Below are positions 1 to 64,000 of a stretch of DNA of 64,000 bases, piece after piece. Position 1 is the first letter of the stretch, and each line of letters begins with the position of its first letter. A program made the translations under genes and the position numbers. The notes under the pieces are model-generated. The model made no database searches. It was not told the DNA's origin and saw only the letters and a list, made by a program, of their open reading frames with translations. Source of the DNA: Cardinalis cardinalis (lineage: Eukaryota; Chordata; Aves; Passeriformes; Cardinalidae); the NCBI GenBank assembly GCA_014549065.1, contig JACDOX010000015.1, positions 124,001-188,000 of the forward strand, written 5' to 3'.

Positions 1-332
1 CAACTGCAATATATACTCCTGCCTATATGTATTATGTAAACTGTATTTCATTGTTCTATAAAGACAAACAGGAGGTTTTCCAAAGCAAGATTAGGGTTGA
101 GTAATCTGCAATAGGTTTTCAAAGGTGTTGAAGTACCAGAAAAGACACACAGAAGTCTAGTGAGATTTTCATTACTAAATCAGCCAAAAGTCTGCTTCTT
201 AATAGAAATCCCCTACATATTTTATTATTTAAACAGTTTAAAAATTACAGTTTTATACACCATTCCCTCTTANGTAGAATAGATGGCTGCATCATAACTC
301 TAATTTGCTAAGAAGGCAGTACAGTTCCTCAC
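1..332 (-). other. EML5: EML5 intron 24 (partial)
   Basis: AT-rich intronic sequence from the exon 24 donor to the left edge. I see no coding exon or recognisable repeat in it. Confidence 0.85.
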
Positions 333-62757
<62,425 letters not shown>

Positions 62758-62863
62758 GTCCACCCGCCCCCGCCAGCCGGGTACGGCTCGCTCCCGCCGG
62801 AGACCCCGCGGGAAGGGGGCGACGGGCCGGCCGCCCCCTCCGCTCGGCTGGGTGCCCGCCGCG

Positions 62864-62884
62864 CTAATCCCTGCCCGCCGACAT
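62864..62884 (-). promoter_or_regulatory. upstream ORF candidate 1 (MSAGRD)
   Basis: A complete ATG-to-TAG frame of six codons, 127 bases upstream of the EML5 start and out of frame with it. It is in the 5' leader only if transcription starts beyond 62884, which the CpG island extent allows but does not prove. Confidence 0.5.
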
Positions 62885-62921
62885 GGATGCCCGCCGCCGC
62901 CGCTCGTCCGCCGCCGCCGCC

Positions 62922-62975
62922 TCACAGAGGGCGCCGCCGCCCGAGCGCGCCTCGCCGCCCCGCGCCGCCAGACAT
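62922..62975 (-). promoter_or_regulatory. upstream ORF candidate 2 (17 codons)
   Basis: ATG to TGA, encoding MSGGAGRRGALGRRRPL, out of frame with EML5 and lying upstream of candidate 1. It matters only if the transcript starts beyond 62975. Confidence 0.4.
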
Positions 62976-63046
62976 GGCTGCGCTGAGACACCGCCCGGGA
63001 CGCGGAGCGAGGGCGCGGCGCCGCTCCTGCCCCCCAGCGCCCCGGA

Positions 63047-63056
63047 TGCGCCTGCG
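63047..63056 (-). promoter_or_regulatory. NRF1-type site
   Basis: On the minus strand the ten bases read GCGCAGGCGC, which fits the NRF1 consensus RCGCANGCGY. It lies 290 bases upstream of the EML5 ATG, inside the CpG island, a typical location for NRF1 sites. Binding is inferred only. Confidence 0.55.
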
Positions 63057-63111
63057 CCGAGGGCGGCGCCGTCAGCGGCCGGGCGGGCCCGGCGGGCGGC
63101 GGGGGCGACGC

Positions 63112-63150
63112 GGGGACCGAGCGGGACCGAGCGGGGACCGAGCGGGGAGC
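63112..63150. repeat. GC-rich short tandem repeat in the promoter region
   Basis: Three to four imperfect copies of an 11-12 base unit, ggggaccgagc, in the CpG island upstream of EML5. Confidence 0.85.
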
Positions 63151-64000
63151 GGGCAGGGACCGGCCACCGAGCGGTGGCGGCGAGCGGGCGGGCGGGAGCG
63201 CGCTTCACCACCGTGTGCTGTGGCGTGTCACGGGGCTTTTCTATATTTACCTTTTTTTTTTTTTCTTTTTTACCTTCTCAAGCGAGGCTGCGTCCTCTCC
63301 CCTTTCCCCAAGCTGAGGGGGGATTTTGTTTTTACTGCCCCTTCGGGGAACATCTCCGTCCCTTGCCTTTCCCCCGACGCACCGCCGCCGGCTGTCGGCA
63401 GCCNCTGGGGCTGGAAGAGTCCCAGCCCCTTCTCGGCCGTGCGTGCCGGCCACCCCCCGCTCCCACTGGGGACCGGCGGCACGCCAGCTCCCTGCCATCC
63501 GAGAAGAAAATGTCAACTGTAATTTTTAATGACGATTAGTTAACCCTTTCAGCCCACCGCCTGAGTCATGCACCACACAAAAATTACTTCCTCTTCAAGC
63601 CCTAATTTCCCCATACACAACTTTTCAGCCTCGGTTCTCAAAGCGTTTGACATGGCAAAGTCACCACTTTCCGACTTCACGGACGTGGAAGCGACTTCTC
63701 CGTGCCGCATGAGGCAGCAGCGCCGGGGAACCCCCTGGCCACGTCCAGAGTTTTGGTCAGCAAAACGTGCTCCCCCCAGCTCTGTCACTCTATAGAGTAC
63801 CGTGCTGGCTAAATAAATGTACAGTACGTGATCATGCGAACAGCTTTGTGCTATAGAGTTGAATTCTGTTCTAAAAGCTCCTGGGTAACTGTCTGGTTTG
63901 ACAATTTAAAACAACTCGAATTTTTTTCNCTTTTACTTTCAGCACAAGTTTGGCTTACCAAGTGTATTTATTTTATCAGGATTTATTTTTAAATCTACAT

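Larger units (their letters stand above)
62758..64000. other. DNA upstream of EML5
   Basis: The first 480 bases are the CpG island. A T-rich tract follows at 63251-63275. From about 63500 the composition returns to moderate GC with no exon, repeat family or second gene start that I can recognise. Long GC-rich open frames on the plus strand here are shadows of composition. Confidence 0.75.

Noticed and set aside
62758..62991. N-terminal extension of EML5 in the same frame
   Set aside because: The frame is open to 62991 but contains no ATG before 62757; translation there is arginine-rich, unlike the family, which starts just before the HELP motif.

Overview
The window is animal genomic DNA, almost certainly from a bird. 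The evidence is interspersed CR1 LINE fragments of avian type, one solitary LTR of a kind common in songbirds and other Neoaves, vertebrate-style GT-AG split exons, AT-rich introns and one CpG island. The species cannot be named from the window. Isolated single N bases are scattered throughout.

One gene fills the window: the 5' part of EML5 (echinoderm microtubule-associated protein-like 5), on the minus strand. It starts at 62757 inside a CpG island (about 62090-63240) and runs leftwards out of the window. I placed 24 consecutive coding exons by reading the protein across splice sites. All introns begin GT and end AG, all phases join, and there is no in-frame stop. The joined exons total 3,498 nt, or 1,166 codons. 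The family protein is close to 2,000 residues, so roughly the last 40 percent of the coding sequence lies beyond position 1.

Layout, right to left: 62758-64000 is upstream DNA, promoter and CpG island. 62561-62757 is exon 1, with the first HELP motif. 42714-62560 is a 19.8 kb intron 1. Exons 2-11 (42713 to 21969) encode the first tandem beta-propeller unit. Exons 12-13 (20653 to 20093) encode an acidic then basic linker and the start of the second HELP motif. Exons 14-24 (14440 to 333) encode most of the second HELP plus WD40 unit. The remaining sequence is intron.

The introns carry CR1 fragments (1171-1443, 4934-5829, 30446-30852, 55690-55990, possibly 15460-15590), a solo LTR in intron 4 (37327-37893), two long TA microsatellites, other simple repeats, and several perfect short inverted repeats. 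I see no second protein-coding gene, tRNA, rRNA, CRISPR array or prokaryotic feature. No previously undescribed system is evident. The most useful results are the exon map, the mismatch in intron positions between the two duplicated units, the upstream ORFs in the 5' leader, and a few structured intronic spots.
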